Assembly: GCF_003286085.1 (NCBI RefSeq)
Contig: NW_020825321.1
Span: 3,038,001-3,102,000, forward strand
DNA: 64,000 bases
Source: Drosophila persimilis
Lineage: Eukaryota > Arthropoda > Insecta > Diptera > Drosophilidae
Direction: 5' to 3'
Made by a program: the position numbers and the translations under genes. Under the pieces are notes generated by a model. The model had not been told where the DNA came from. It did no database searches and saw only the letters and a list, made by a program, of their open reading frames with translations. Positions 1-9,363 of this stretch are shown here, piece after piece; within the stretch, counting starts at the first letter, position 1, and every line of letters starts with the position of its first letter.

Positions 1-905
1 AGCGATCCGGTGTCCCCGTTATTTCTTCAATCAGATCTCGACGCTCTCAACAATTGGTGTACTATTAACGCTCTTCCTCTTAACATTTCCAAATGTAACG
101 TCATGACCTTCCATCGCAACAAGCCTTACCTTTTTGACTTTACAATTAATAACATTTCCTTGGAACGCCTGTACAAAGTTAATGACTTTTCATTATGTTC
201 CGAACTTATGTATTAATTCTCATATATCCGCTATTTCGAATAAAGCCAAAGGAGTCCTTGGCTTTATCAAAAGATGGTCGAAGGAATTTTCTGACTCTAT
301 ACCACTAAACTACTCTACGTTTCTCTTGTACGGCCTATCTTGGAATATGGTTCCTGTATCTGGTCTCCCCATTACCAAAAATATCAAGATATGCTTGAGT
401 TCGTTCAAAAACAATTCCTTATCTTTGCCCTGCGCGGACTTAATTGGGACCCCTCTCGTCATCTTCCTTCTTATGAGAGTCGGCTGCGCCTCATTAACTT
501 GCACTCTCCTGAAAGCCGTAGAACTAGTCATGGAATTCTCTTTCTCCACAAACTTCTCCTAGGCGAGGTTGAATCCTTATCCTTATCAGTATTGCTGTCC
601 CATCCCGCCCGACTAGGCAATAGTTTCCTCTCCGTCTTCCTCTCTGTCATTCAAACTACTCTGACCATGAATCTTTCCGTAGCCTTTGCCACGATTACAA
701 TAAATTTTTCCATCTTTTTTCCTTTGGTACTTGCGCTTCCAAAGTAAAATCTACTTTAATGAATAATTTAAGGTTACTTCTTTCGGCCTTGCACTGTATT
801 ACCGTACTTTCCAGTAGCAGGTAATCTTATGTTTTGTACATTCCTATTTTTACACAGTTTAACTGTCCATAGTTGAACTCTAAACATTAAACATTAAACA
901 TTAAG
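1..905 (+). mobile_element. CR1/Jockey-superfamily LINE, 3' end (RT thumb to tail)
   Basis: Three reading frames in succession (10-216, 134-562, 340-747) encode pieces of the C-terminal part of a non-LTR reverse transcriptase. The recognisable blocks are [38 protein letters not shown] and [20 protein letters not shown], the usual order downstream of the YADD box in CR1/Jockey-type RTs. The frame changes and stops show it is dead. After the coding remnant the DNA ends near 905 in three tandem copies of a TAAACAT-like unit (about 876-903), which fits a microsatellite-type LINE tail. The 5' part lies outside the window. A related fragment of the same group is at 31893-32280. Clade assignment (CR1 versus Jockey) is not certain. 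Confidence 0.8.
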
Positions 906-920
906 CTTCTTCCAACCGTC

Positions 921-1391
921 ATGCTGGGCCTCCGCACGTGCTTCAAGGAGGACATTAAGGCATCAGCAGCAGAGATGCTATATGGGTGTACGTTACGTCT
1001 TCCCAGCGAATACTTTTCCGAAGTGGATGTGCCGTCGGAACCACTCGACTTTGCAGGCCAGTTCAGAAGAAGAATGCAGGTGGTGAAGCCAAATCCAGCT
1101 TCGCATCACAAGCGCAAACTCTTCCTGCTTAAGGTTATTCACAATTGTTCTCATGTCTTTGTCCGGACCGATGCTGTAGAAAAACCCTTGGAGCCGCAGT
1201 ACACAGGACCATACCCGATTGTATCCAAGTCATCAGACCGGGTGTTCACTATCCGCATTAATGGAAAAAAGACAGCTATTTCAATCGACTGGCTCAAGCC
1301 AGCATTTATGGCGAATTCCGAGACTACCTTTTCTGACGATCAGCTATCAAAGGTCCCATTACGGACATATGAGAAGAAAAGACAAAACTGA
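921..1391 (+). pseudogene. Ty3/gypsy integrase C-terminal region
   Basis: This 156-codon open frame matches the end of a Ty3/gypsy polyprotein: a stretch of the integrase core (KASAAEMLYGCTLRLPSEYF) and then the C-terminal beta-barrel region with KPLEPQYTGPYPIVSKSSDR and DWLKPAFM, typical of insect gypsy-type integrases. The pol frame closes with a stop at 1389-1391. The sequence upstream is a LINE, so the 5' five-sixths of the element is missing. A purine-rich tract (1409-1419) and an LTR start follow directly, as expected at the 3' end of such an element. Confidence 0.85.
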
Positions 1392-1408
1392 AGATTTGTA
1401 ACTTTTCT

Positions 1409-1604
1409 AGGGGGAGTACTGTGGCAGCCGGTATCGCAGCCCCTCAGCAACACAGATCTTAGAGTCGTTCGCTGGTGTGGCAACACCGGCGACTCTGCGA
1501 AGCGGTCTGGCATCTTGATATCTGACTTTGACGCTAAGCACAATTAATGTAGTTTAAATAATAATTAATTAATAAGAACTCAAGCGTACATTGGCCAATG
1601 CGCC
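1409..1604 (+). repeat. Polypurine tract and partial 3' LTR of the gypsy element
   Basis: The purine run at 1409-1419 is followed at 1420 by TGTGGCAGCC, a plausible LTR 5' end (TG start). The LTR seems to run to about 1604, where DINE-1 sequence takes over, so its 3' end is not seen. No second LTR copy is present to fix the boundary. Confidence 0.55.
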
Positions 1605-2107
1605 AAAGATAAAAAGTGCGTGCGAGATAGAAAATCAGTCAGAACGTGTCGTCGGTCGCTGCGTAGCAACTGCAAATTGATTTGTTCCTTTTGGTTATAA
1701 TAAAGATTCGATCTGACCCAGATTCGGTAGATATAGTCATTCTCTATGATTGTGCTTTTTTTAATTTTCTCGTATCTTCAAAATTGTGGACGACACAAAC
1801 TTTCGTCGTTTGTAGGGGCGGAAAGGGGTTTGGCGAAATTTCGAAATACACTTGTTACAGTGACATTTTACATAATGGATAAATGGATAAAAAATGTCGT
1901 TGCTCTAGCTCTTATAGTCTGAGCACTAGGCGCTCATGGGGACGGACAGACGGCCGGACGGACGGACATGACTCTATCGACTCGGCTATTGATGCTGATC
2001 AAGAATTTATATACTTTATGGGGTCGGAAATGATTCCTTCTGGACGTTACACACACCAATTTTCACCACAAATCTAATATACCCCTATAATCATTTTGAG
2101 TATCGGT
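1605..2107 (+). mobile_element. DINE-1/INE-1-like element, internally deleted
   Basis: This shares its start (GTGCGTGCGAGA...), centre and end with the full copy at 2293-3386 but lacks the middle. It holds the hallmark (GGACAGAC)-type microsatellite near 1940-1970, the TTGATGCTGATCAAGAAT block, and an end resembling GAGTATCGGT. DINE-1 is a non-autonomous Helitron/Helentron-related repeat; that classification is family knowledge, not visible here. Confidence 0.85.
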
Positions 2108-2292
2108 TTAACGCATCACGGGCAACAAAGAATATTATATGTCTTAAACATACACTAGCTATCTCCGAAGACATTTTTTCTGCTTTAAAACCACTGCATT
2201 AAAATTTAAAACTAAGATAACTCAGGTATTGACCTATAACCTTATAACCTAAAAATAAAGTACAACTTTGTAGCACCAGAAATATTCAAAAA
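2108..2292. other. Short spacer, nothing recognised
   Basis: AT-rich DNA between two DINE-1 copies. No coding signal or repeat was seen. Confidence 0.5.
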
Positions 2293-3386
2293 CGAGGGGG
2301 AACGTTGTGAGTGGCTGCGGACACCGCAACTCTACAGTTATACCCGATACTAAGTCAGTATGGCTCTCCTACGGCAGACGCCGCTAATATTAAACGACAC
2401 GACAAAGAGTGCGTGCGAGAGAGACTGATAATCAGTCAGAGCGTGACGTCGGGCGCTGCGTAGCCACTGCAAATTGATTTGTTCCTTTTGGCTATACAAA
2501 TTTTCTGATCTGATCCAGACTCAGCAATCTGATAGATATGGTCATTCTCTATGATTCTGCGTTTTTATTTTTCACGAATCTGCAATATTGTGGATGCAAC
2601 AGATTTTCGTCCTTTGTGTGGGCGGAAGGGGGTGGGGCGAAGTTTGGAGATATACGTTTTATAGTGAGATCTAACATGAGTGCGGATACTAAATTTGGTT
2701 ACTCTAGCGTTAATAGTCTCTGAGATTTGTGGATGCCTCAGATTTTCGTCATTTGCGGGGGCGGAAGGGGGTGTGGCGAAATTTTGACACAAAATGGTCA
2801 AGGTCCGATATCACAAGAGTGTGGATACCAAATTTGGTTGCTCTGGCTCTTATAGGTTCTGAGATCCTTGAACTTATATTTTGCAATTGGCAAAACCGAC
2901 AATGAAACCTGTGTTGTAGAGAGAGACAGAGCGAGAAAGAATGAAATTGTTTTCTTGCTCCTGGCTATAATAATTATACGATCTGGTTCAGATTTTGCAC
3001 TCTGGAAGATATAGTCATCTTCTACGATTCTGCGTTTTAAGTTTTCTCGTATCGTCGAAATTGTGGTTGCCACAGATTTTCGCCCTTTGTGGGGCGGAAG
3101 TGGGCGGGGCAAAGTTTTGAAATATTCTTGTAGCAGTGACATATAACAGAAGTCCGGATATAAAACATCGTTGCTCTAGCTGTTATAGTCTTTGAACACT
3201 AGGCGCTGAAGGGGACGGACAGACGGACGGACGGACAGACGGACATGGCTCAATCGACTCGGCTATTGATGCTGATCAAGAATATATATACACTATGGGG
3301 TCGGAAACGATTCCTTCTAGACGTTACACACATCCACTTTCACCACAAATCTAATATACCCCAATACTCATTTTGAGTATCGGGTA
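2293..3386 (+). mobile_element. DINE-1/INE-1-like element, near full length
   Basis: About 1.1 kb, starting CGAGGGGGAACGTTGTGAG and ending CATTTTGAGTATCGGGTA. Inside are a TATACCCGATACTAAGTCAG block near the 5' end, several related internal modules beginning near GATTCTGCG with TTTCGTCCTTTG and GGGGGCGGAAG, a GGACGGACAGAC microsatellite (about 3214-3245) and the conserved 3' block. The copies at 18203-19312, 46454-47518 and 50906-51921 have the same order. It has no protein-coding capacity. The minus-strand frames through it are chance. Confidence 0.9.
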
Positions 3387-3419
3387 AAAAAAAAACCAAC
3401 ATAAACATTGGGAACGTTA

Positions 3420-4395
3420 GATTCATTATTTCGCATTACCAAAAATTGTTCAATGCAAAACAAACGAGAAGGTTTTCAGGACATAATGTCACTTGGATCT
3501 TTGATCAATTGTATGGTACAAATAAAGCACCGAAATAAAGGACCGAAGCAAAGTATAACAGTTACAAATGAGTATTTTTATCACTTATAAGATCTGAAGA
3601 ATCGTAATGCATTCTCGAACTCTAACGAGGCACTGCCTTTCAACACTTCATTTGTCGCTACAATTCGTACCGAAGAAAAAGAGGCTCAAAGCTCTATCCG
3701 TATTTCGTGAACAACGAAATCACTCAATTGTTAAAGGATAGCTTCACAAGACCATCAAAATCTGCCTCCAGGGCTGTTGATAAGAAAGACATAGATTCTA
3801 ATGGCAATAAAACTAAGAGTCTCGTTATTGACTTTAGGAAACTCAATGAACGTACAATTGCCGACTGGTACCCGATGCCAAAGATCCAAATGATTCTAGC
3901 GAATCTCGGGAAAGCAAAGTTGTTCACTATATTGGATCTTAAATCCGGGTAACTCTGCCGATCATGATACTTTATCGACTTTGTGACGCTAACATGAGAG
4001 CTTCAAAGAGAAGACAAAGTTCTTCAAAGAAAGTGTCGAATGTTTAGGCCTTATCGTTACTAGCAAAGGAGCAAGAACAATGCCAGTAAAAGTCAAAGCG
4101 ATCAAGGAATGCGTTGAACCAAAACACTTATATGCTCTCTTCTTGGCTTGGCTAGCTACTATAGAGTATTTATTAAAGACTTTTTATCGATAGCAAGGCC
4201 TTTGACTAGCATACTAAAAGGCGAACATGAACATATGTTCAGAAAAGCGGCTATAGAATTTGACGAACATCAACGCGACGTTTTCAACCCACTGAGAAAC
4301 ATATTAGCATCAGAAGATTTAAAAAATCCCTTCGACTTTGTAATCGAGGGGTATTTTAATAATCTTTTTGTTGGAACGTCCGCTCCATTTTAATT
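3420..4395 (+). pseudogene. Ty3/gypsy (errantivirus-type) protease-RT region, broken
   Basis: Several frames give consecutive pieces of a gypsy polymerase. The linker before RT includes LPFNTSFVATIRTEEKE. The RT fingers and palm at 3707-3952 include VIDFRKLNERTI, DWYPMP and FTILDLKSG. The connection at 4148-4393 includes LASYYRVFIKDF and IARPLTSILKG. These blocks are typical of the 17.6/297/Idefix branch. The active-site YxDD segment is missing, lost in a deletion between 3952 and about 3990, and stops and frameshifts break the rest. No LTR was found nearby. Confidence 0.85.
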
Positions 4396-4759
4396 CTCCT
4401 TTGTGACAGCATTGTCGCTTGGATACAAATATGAACTTAAGTCTAATACATAATGTTCTTATTTCTATATACTGCATGTATGTGTCTGCAGAAGGCATGG
4501 ACATACGAAATACACTCAGCGTAACCACTGGCGAGCTGGCTGCAAAGTGCATGCTCAGTGGTTCCCACACGTCGCTATCGGTCTGCACATATGTAAGTGG
4601 CTGATCGAGTTTCACGTGCGCTGGAATGTTTGGATGTTTAAGTGTGGTCGCTTTATGTATTTGCATTGTGACAAAATGTCAGAAAATATTTAATGTACTA
4701 CAATATAGAGCAATAACGTATTTCTATTGAGTTATTTAAAAGTTTATTCTTACTTATTC
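4396..4759. other. Spacer, nothing recognised
   Basis: No convincing coding sequence. The opposed open frames here (4319-4666 minus, 4419-4604 plus) have no family resemblance and seem to be chance. Confidence 0.4.
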
Positions 4760-5274
4760 AGCCAGGCTCCGTTTTGCACTTTCACAAAAGTTTTCCGATT
4801 TACTTTTGAAATCACATAAATTGGGGCTCTCTTTTTCCCATTCCGCAAGATTTCTTCATTTTCAAAACGAAAACATTTTCGTTGACGAAATGAAAAGTAA
4901 ACGGCTTTTTATACAACAAAGCGAACCTTAATTGCCAAAGGAAAAAAAATAGATGACTTATTGATGCATTAACATAAACTTGATGCCAATATCAGGGTAA
5001 TTTAACTTGTGCTTTCTTTATAAATAATTTTATTTTAACCCAACATCAAATTTGGTTCGGACAAAATTGGCCACAGCAACAACAAATTTCGTTTTGGTGT
5101 AAGCAGCTGACGCATTCCGATTTGGTTATCGGAACGTTGGCAAGTAATACATTTTTGCGTATAACAGCACAAATGTGCATGTAACAGCTCAGACTGTGCT
5201 TGTAACATGCGCTTAACAGAACATCTGGGTGAGCACAGCTGTTTTCCGCCCAATTTAATTCGGACTTCAAAATG

Positions 5275-5397
5275 TAAGTGCAGCAAATTAATTTTTTATT
5301 TCAAAATTACCGCTTTGTTCTTTATATCCAGGGGAAAGCATAAATCATCTCTTCAAAATGAAATCCTGGTGGGTTTTATGAAATTCATGCTATAAAA
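5275..5397 (+). pseudogene. MADF/Myb-SANT-like accessory gene of Harbinger, 5' remnant
   Basis: An exon ending ...TTCAAAATG is followed by an intron-like stretch ending TTTATATCCAG at about 5331. The next exon reads SSLQNEILVGFMKF, matching the start of the MADF-like domain found intact in copy 3 ([14 protein letters not shown], complement of 57853-58020). The frame ends at a stop after about 20 codons, where the element is deleted. The second, DNA-binding ORF is a standard part of PIF/Harbinger transposons. Confidence 0.55.
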
Positions 5398-5404
5398 TCC
5401 TTTC

Positions 5405-5791
5405 CTATGATAGAACACGGAGTGGTTTTGTACAGGCTTTATTGTGAGTTCCATCCACACAGGCACCAATTCGAGGCAATTTAAAGTTCCGATAGAAATA
5501 TTCATATGATTGTTGCAATTGATGATTATTCATCTGCAACGAAATGAACTCAACACATAACAGCCTGTCCATCAACGGAATAAGTTTGTGAAGAATCTTT
5601 CCAAATGTACTGCGTCCAATGTTTATATGGTGGTCTTTGGCAACAGCCCACTGGTAGCAGCCAGTGGCGAGATATCGCATTACTGAAACCAATTGCGTAG
5701 AGGGAGATAACTTCCTGGTAACACCTAAATGGGGTTGAACTTTCTCCAAAATCATTTTGAAAGTTTTTTTGTCGATCCGAAATGACTTCAC
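5405..5791 (-). pseudogene. PIF/Harbinger transposase fragment (HARBI1-like nuclease)
   Basis: This 128-residue frame contains FRIDKKTFKMILEKVQPHLG, VMRYLATGCYQWAVAKDH, INIGRSTFGKILHKLIP and IGACVDGTHNKA. That is the helix-turn-helix plus the first catalytic block (the D of CVDGTH) of the DDE_Tnp_4/HARBI1 family. The remaining Asp and Glu of the catalytic triad lie in the C-terminal half, which is missing because the element is deleted. The N-terminal exon likely lay toward 5830-5930, where traces of coding sequence persist. It cannot be an active enzyme. Confidence 0.85.
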
Positions 5792-6057
5792 AAATCTGAA
5801 AGCTTTACCATTAATCTAATTTTCAATACGCATGCTGTTACTCACAGTTCGTCAGACATGTTAAATACACAAGTGTTGCATCTAAGATGTCTAGATCTTC
5901 TTAGATCACTTAATTTCTGCAATCGTTTTGCTTTGAACGATGAAAAAAGAAACATATCGATAAAAAAATATGTGAAAACAGGAGCACCTTAAAACGAAAA
6001 CGAAACGTTTTGGCTGAAAACGTAATCCGCAAAAGTAAATGAAAAACGGAGCCTGCC

Positions 6058-6189
6058 TGATTGTATATGTATTGAAGTTTATTCAAATCAAAACCAAAAA
6101 GAAAGAATTTCCTCCATTTTTGACAGTGAAGGAGATTAAGAGTGCCAAAGTATTAAAAGTAAAACAACAACAAGCTATCCAATTCAGTT
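6058..6189 (+). mobile_element. BEL/Pao pol scrap (family BEL-1), inverted
   Basis: About 130 bp nearly identical to the reverse complement of 14780-14910. It encodes VLKFIQIKTKKKEFPPFLTV of the BEL-1 RNase H-integrase spacer. It is on the opposite strand to the main BEL-1 block (9364-20560) and ends exactly where LOA sequence begins, pointing to a local inversion. Confidence 0.8.
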
Positions 6190-7467
6190 CTCCTGGCTTA
6201 GCAGTCTCAGGATGGCATTTGAGGCGACAGAAGGAGGCGCGAGGTAGTTGGGTCTGTTTTCATCGCAGCCAGGGAAGTGGGTATTTAGGAGAAGATTTAG
6301 CGACTCCTCGCTAGACGTAGTCCACGACTGGTCGGTGTTCTTCAAGTAGCCCAGGGTGGGTGTTGTCTTCGAGAGAACTCTGCGCAAGCGTGAGGCTTCT
6401 GAGTTACTCTCGATTTCGCTGCAGAACTTACGCCAGGAGGCGCGTTTGGCTTTTCTTAGTTCTTTGTTGTAGGTTGACAGACTGGCCTTGTACTCGGCCC
6501 AGTTTTGCTCAACGTGTTCAGCCTTAGCTTTATTGAAGAGTCTCCGGGAGGCTTTCCGGAGTTCACCCAGTTTCGGATTCCACCATTCAGGTTTCTTCCG
6601 GCCTCTGTTCTTGCCAGAGGGGCATGCTTTGTCGAGCGCCTTATTGCAGGCGTCGGTAAAGATCTTAAGAAGACGAGTCGTGGCCTCCGTGGAGAACTCC
6701 TCCTCAGATGGGGGCTCAGGGAGAACACGACAGAGGTAATCAGAATACCGAGTCCAGTTTTTCCGCCTGATGTTCCGGAGTCGGACTGGCTTCGGTACTG
6801 AGAAGGAGAAGACAGTTTCCACGTACCTGTGGTCCGAGAAGGAGTGCTCTTCCAGGACCCTCCAGGATACAATGTTACGCTGTATCTCATGAGAGGCAAG
6901 CGTGAGGTCCAGGACCTCCTTGCGGTTTTTAATGATAAAGGTGGGATCACTACCCCGGTTTAATAAGACCATCTGAGTGGTCAGTAAGTAACTGAAAAGG
7001 TACTCACCCCTTTCGTTTGTGTCAGTGCTTCCCCACTGACAGTGATGTGCATTGGCATCACACCCCACAATTAGGCCGATGTCCTTGGCCGAGCAGTCTG
7101 CGATTAGAGCCCGGAGAGGCGCGTGTGGAGGGGGGTCTGGTTGTTCAAGCCCCATGTATGCGGAGCAGATCCTCAGTGCGCGCTCTTGGCCTTCGAGGCT
7201 CACTGCGGTGTGGTCTTCATTGCTGAAATTTGGGAGCAAAAATAAGTGCAACTCTCTTTTTGCAAGAATGCAGGTACGAATTTTACCTGCGGTTTCAGCT
7301 ACATATAGCTTGTAGTCAGAAGTCCTCAGACCAGAGACCCTGTTTCCGAGGATCCAGGGCTCCTGAATGAGGACTATGTCGGCTCCACCCTTGGCCAGGT
7401 GGAGCAGTAGAGCAGCGCATGCTGCCTTACAATGGTGGAGGTTTATCTGCAGGAGCGTCAACGACAT
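6190..7467 (-). pseudogene. LOA ORF2, N-terminal AP-endonuclease domain (truncated)
   Basis: The open frame starts at 7467 and overlaps the end of ORF1 by 41 bp. Residues 1 to about 225 form an apurinic-like endonuclease: LLQINLHHCKAA (catalytic Asn), IVLIQEPWI (catalytic Glu), IVGCDANAHHCQWGSTD (Asp/Asn pair), RKEVLDLTL and EHSFSDHRYV (terminal SDHR). The rest is the basic linker before RT. The frame runs out at the breakpoint, so it lacks RT and RNase H. All the endonuclease catalytic motifs are visibly intact. In an intact element this nicks target DNA to prime reverse transcription. Confidence 0.9.
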
Positions 7468-8299
7468 TCCTGAGGCTCGCCTCCACCATTGTTACTTCTA
7501 GATCGCTGTCAGGGGACTCCGGCTCCTCCCCGACAACGATATGGCTGAGACCTCTGGCTAGGTCGCTCTCGTCGAACGCGTAGTCGTCCAAGATGTCGTC
7601 CGACATCATGGACGCCGCATCCGACGCCGGGTTGTCTTCCTCGCACGAGGCCCTCTCTTTCGGGATCTCCGGCAGCTCCGGGTCTGGCTCGACCTCCGCT
7701 TGCCTGCCCTTGCGATCGGACTTGTAAGTGGATATGGTGACCTTCTTGTAGCCATAATCCACTACACCGTCCGACTTTGCGAGGAGATCTATGGATTCCT
7801 CATTTAGGACGAGGATAATCTGGCGCCTCTGCCCTTGGATATCCTCCACCTTTGCCACCTTCCAATCGGCTGTAGGAAGGTGGGGGTTGCAGACCTGCAG
7901 TAACCTGAGGATCTTCTCAGGCTCTGCATGCTTAGCCGAGACCCACGCTCTGGCTCTCGGGCGACTAGGGACATCTTCCCACTTCACGGCCTCCAGTTTC
8001 GCCCCTGGATAGACCTCTTTTAGGGCCGCCACCGCCTTCATGTAGAGGGCCGCAGAGCGAGCGTCTTGGCAGGCGATGGCTTTCACCTTGCCTTGATGCC
8101 ACCCTGCGTCCTCACACTTTGGCGGTGGTCCGCCGTTCTCCTCCAGTTCCAGTAGGAACCGGTCCTGGAGCTCGTTCTCCACCAGGTGCCACTTATCGCG
8201 AGGGACATGGCCGTCCTCGGCGCCCCTGTCCAGGACACCGATCAGGGTCTTTCCCCTCGCCACCTCAGCGAACGACCGGTTCGTGAGGTGGGTCTTCAC
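7427..8299 (-). CDS. LOA ORF1, C-terminal part (DUF4780-like RNA-binding)
   Basis: A 290-residue frame beginning in a GTG-type context and continuing from the N-terminal frame by a shift near 8296-8299. It contains SFAEVARGKTLIGVLDRG, a globular segment with AWVSAKHAEPEKILRLLQ and IILVLNEESIDLLAKSDG, and an acidic Ser/Asp-rich tail. This resembles the nucleic-acid-binding ORF1 protein of LOA elements (DUF4780). It lies just upstream of and overlaps ORF2, as is normal in this clade. The start is not a true ATG, so a frameshift mutation is the simplest explanation. A programmed shift is possible but unsupported. Confidence 0.75.
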   Translation of the reverse strand: MKTHLTNRSFAEVARGKTLIGVLDRGAEDGHVPRDKWHLVENELQDRFLLELEENGGPPPKCEDAGWHQGKVKAIACQDARSAALYMKAVAALKEVYPGAKLEAVKWEDVPSRPRARAWVSAKHAEPEKILRLLQVCNPHLPTADWKVAKVEDIQGQRRQIILVLNEESIDLLAKSDGVVDYGYKKVTISTYKSDRKGRQAEVEPDPELPEIPKERASCEEDNPASDAASMMSDDILDDYAFDESDLARGLSHIVVGEEPESPDSDLEVTMVEASLRNVVDAPADKPPPL

Positions 8300-8880
8300 C
8301 CGCTTGGCTTGCTGGGCTTGGCCTGGCTGATTTGCGGGGTCCTCCGCTGAGCGTTGCCGGTTGTTGGGGGCCTTGGCTGCGCCCTTTCCGGCTTTGGCTG
8401 GCTGGAACAGAGGAAGGATTGAGCAGGCCCACAGCCTCTGCTCCTTTCCTTCGGCTGACGCCTTGAAATTCGGGTCTTCGTTGGACAGGATGAAAGCCGC
8501 TCGTCTCCTGTCCTGGTACGACGGCTTTCCTCCCGTGGTGCAGAGACGCTGCCCGCCGGGGCTCCCAAGGGTTCTTCGGTCCCGGTGCGCTTACCAGCCG
8601 CGATTACGCTCTGCTTGGCAGCCACCCCGGTATCCGCTTCGCCCTTGGAGCCACCCGACTTGGAAGGACCCGATTGGCTTTTCGGGCCCCCCCTCGCTGC
8701 GGCTGCTGCCTGAAGACGGTGGACCGACTCAGTCTCCTTCCCCGTCTTCTTTGGACCCGGTTTCCCAGGCGCTGGTGCAGAGGGATTGGCTTGTCCCTCC
8801 GGTACTTTAAGAGGAGTACCGAGCTCCTTTGCGGCTTTGTTTGTTTTTATATATTTATTATTTGTCATAGTAGTTCCCAC
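8296..8880 (-). CDS. LOA ORF1, N-terminal low-complexity part
   Basis: A frame of 194 residues starting MGTTMTNNKYIKTNKAAKE, very rich in Lys, Gly, Pro, Ser and Ala, with no recognisable domain. Its stop overlaps the next frame by 4 bp. It is probably the basic, disordered N-terminus of the same ORF1 protein, separated from the globular part by a frameshift. The start is the first ATG after the GC-rich 5' UTR. Confidence 0.65.
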   Translation of the reverse strand: MGTTMTNNKYIKTNKAAKELGTPLKVPEGQANPSAPAPGKPGPKKTGKETESVHRLQAAAAARGGPKSQSGPSKSGGSKGEADTGVAAKQSVIAAGKRTGTEEPLGAPAGSVSAPREESRRTRTGDERLSSCPTKTRISRRQPKERSRGCGPAQSFLCSSQPKPERAQPRPPTTGNAQRRTPQISQAKPSKPSG

Positions 8881-9363
8881 GAGTAGGCGGGAAGGGGATG
8901 GTCACCCGAGGCATAGCCCGCTTGCCCCGGGAAGCCTGATTTAAACTGGAGGTCGGCAGGTATCCAGAGTCCGCATATTAGCGACCGGGCACCCCCCCGG
9001 CCATGCATCCCTCGGCATATAACAGTGTCACCTTGGATTGGGGTAATTTCACTGAGAGTTTTCTTCTCTCCGCCCGACTACCATTCGCCAGCATCCTAGC
9101 AGAGACATAACCGTGCTAGGACCTGTTTCCAGCCGCGCTCACGGGGAGAGTATAGTCGCACTTCCACCGGTGTGCACAGTTACGGCGGGTGACGGTTCGC
9201 TCGCAACCCTCTGTGTCCTAGGGGGGGTGTGAGACGCAGGCCGCACCGGGTATTACTAAACGGAGCGGCTGCGCCTCAGTTCCGAGTTCACAGTTGTGCG
9301 AGCCGACCCGTCATCCGTTTGTCCCCCTGTAGCACCCGATGGCTGACGGCCAATCCGTCAAGT

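Larger units (their letters stand above)
4760..6057. mobile_element. PIF/Harbinger-type DNA transposon, internally deleted (copy 1)
   Basis: The ends are inverted: CAGCCAGGCTCCGTTTT at 4762 and AAAACGGAGCCTGCCTG at the right end. Two genes face each other inside. A transposase remnant is read leftward (complement of 5405-5791). The start of a MADF-type accessory gene is read rightward, with a short intron near 5276-5333. The centre, where both genes would end, is deleted. The subterminal sequences match copies at 54231-55514 and 56215-58394. A clean 3-bp target duplication was not found. Confidence 0.8.
6190..9363 (-). mobile_element. LOA/Bilbo-type LINE, 5' half
   Basis: A minus-strand element consisting of a GC-rich 5' UTR (8881-9363), ORF1 (8880 to 7427) and the endonuclease part of ORF2 (7467 to 6190). 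RT and RNase H are absent. The base composition (GC-rich) contrasts with the AT-rich BEL DNA on both sides. The break at 9363/9364 is flush against BEL-1 pol. The 3' half of a LOA element from the same clade lies at 62515-64000. Confidence 0.85.

Noticed and set aside
1930..1975. CRISPR-like regular short repeats (GGACAGAC units)
   Set aside because: These are simple microsatellites inside DINE-1, without unique spacers, in a eukaryotic genome.
2565..3142. Minus-strand frames with repeated HKGRKSVA motifs
   Set aside because: They arise from DINE-1 internal modules and recur in every copy; DINE-1 is non-coding.
4319..4666. 115-residue minus-strand frame
   Set aside because: No family resemblance, overlaps gypsy pol on the other strand, and has no splice or promoter context.
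8361..8810. 149-residue plus-strand frame
   Set aside because: Antisense of the GC-rich LOA ORF1; no family features.
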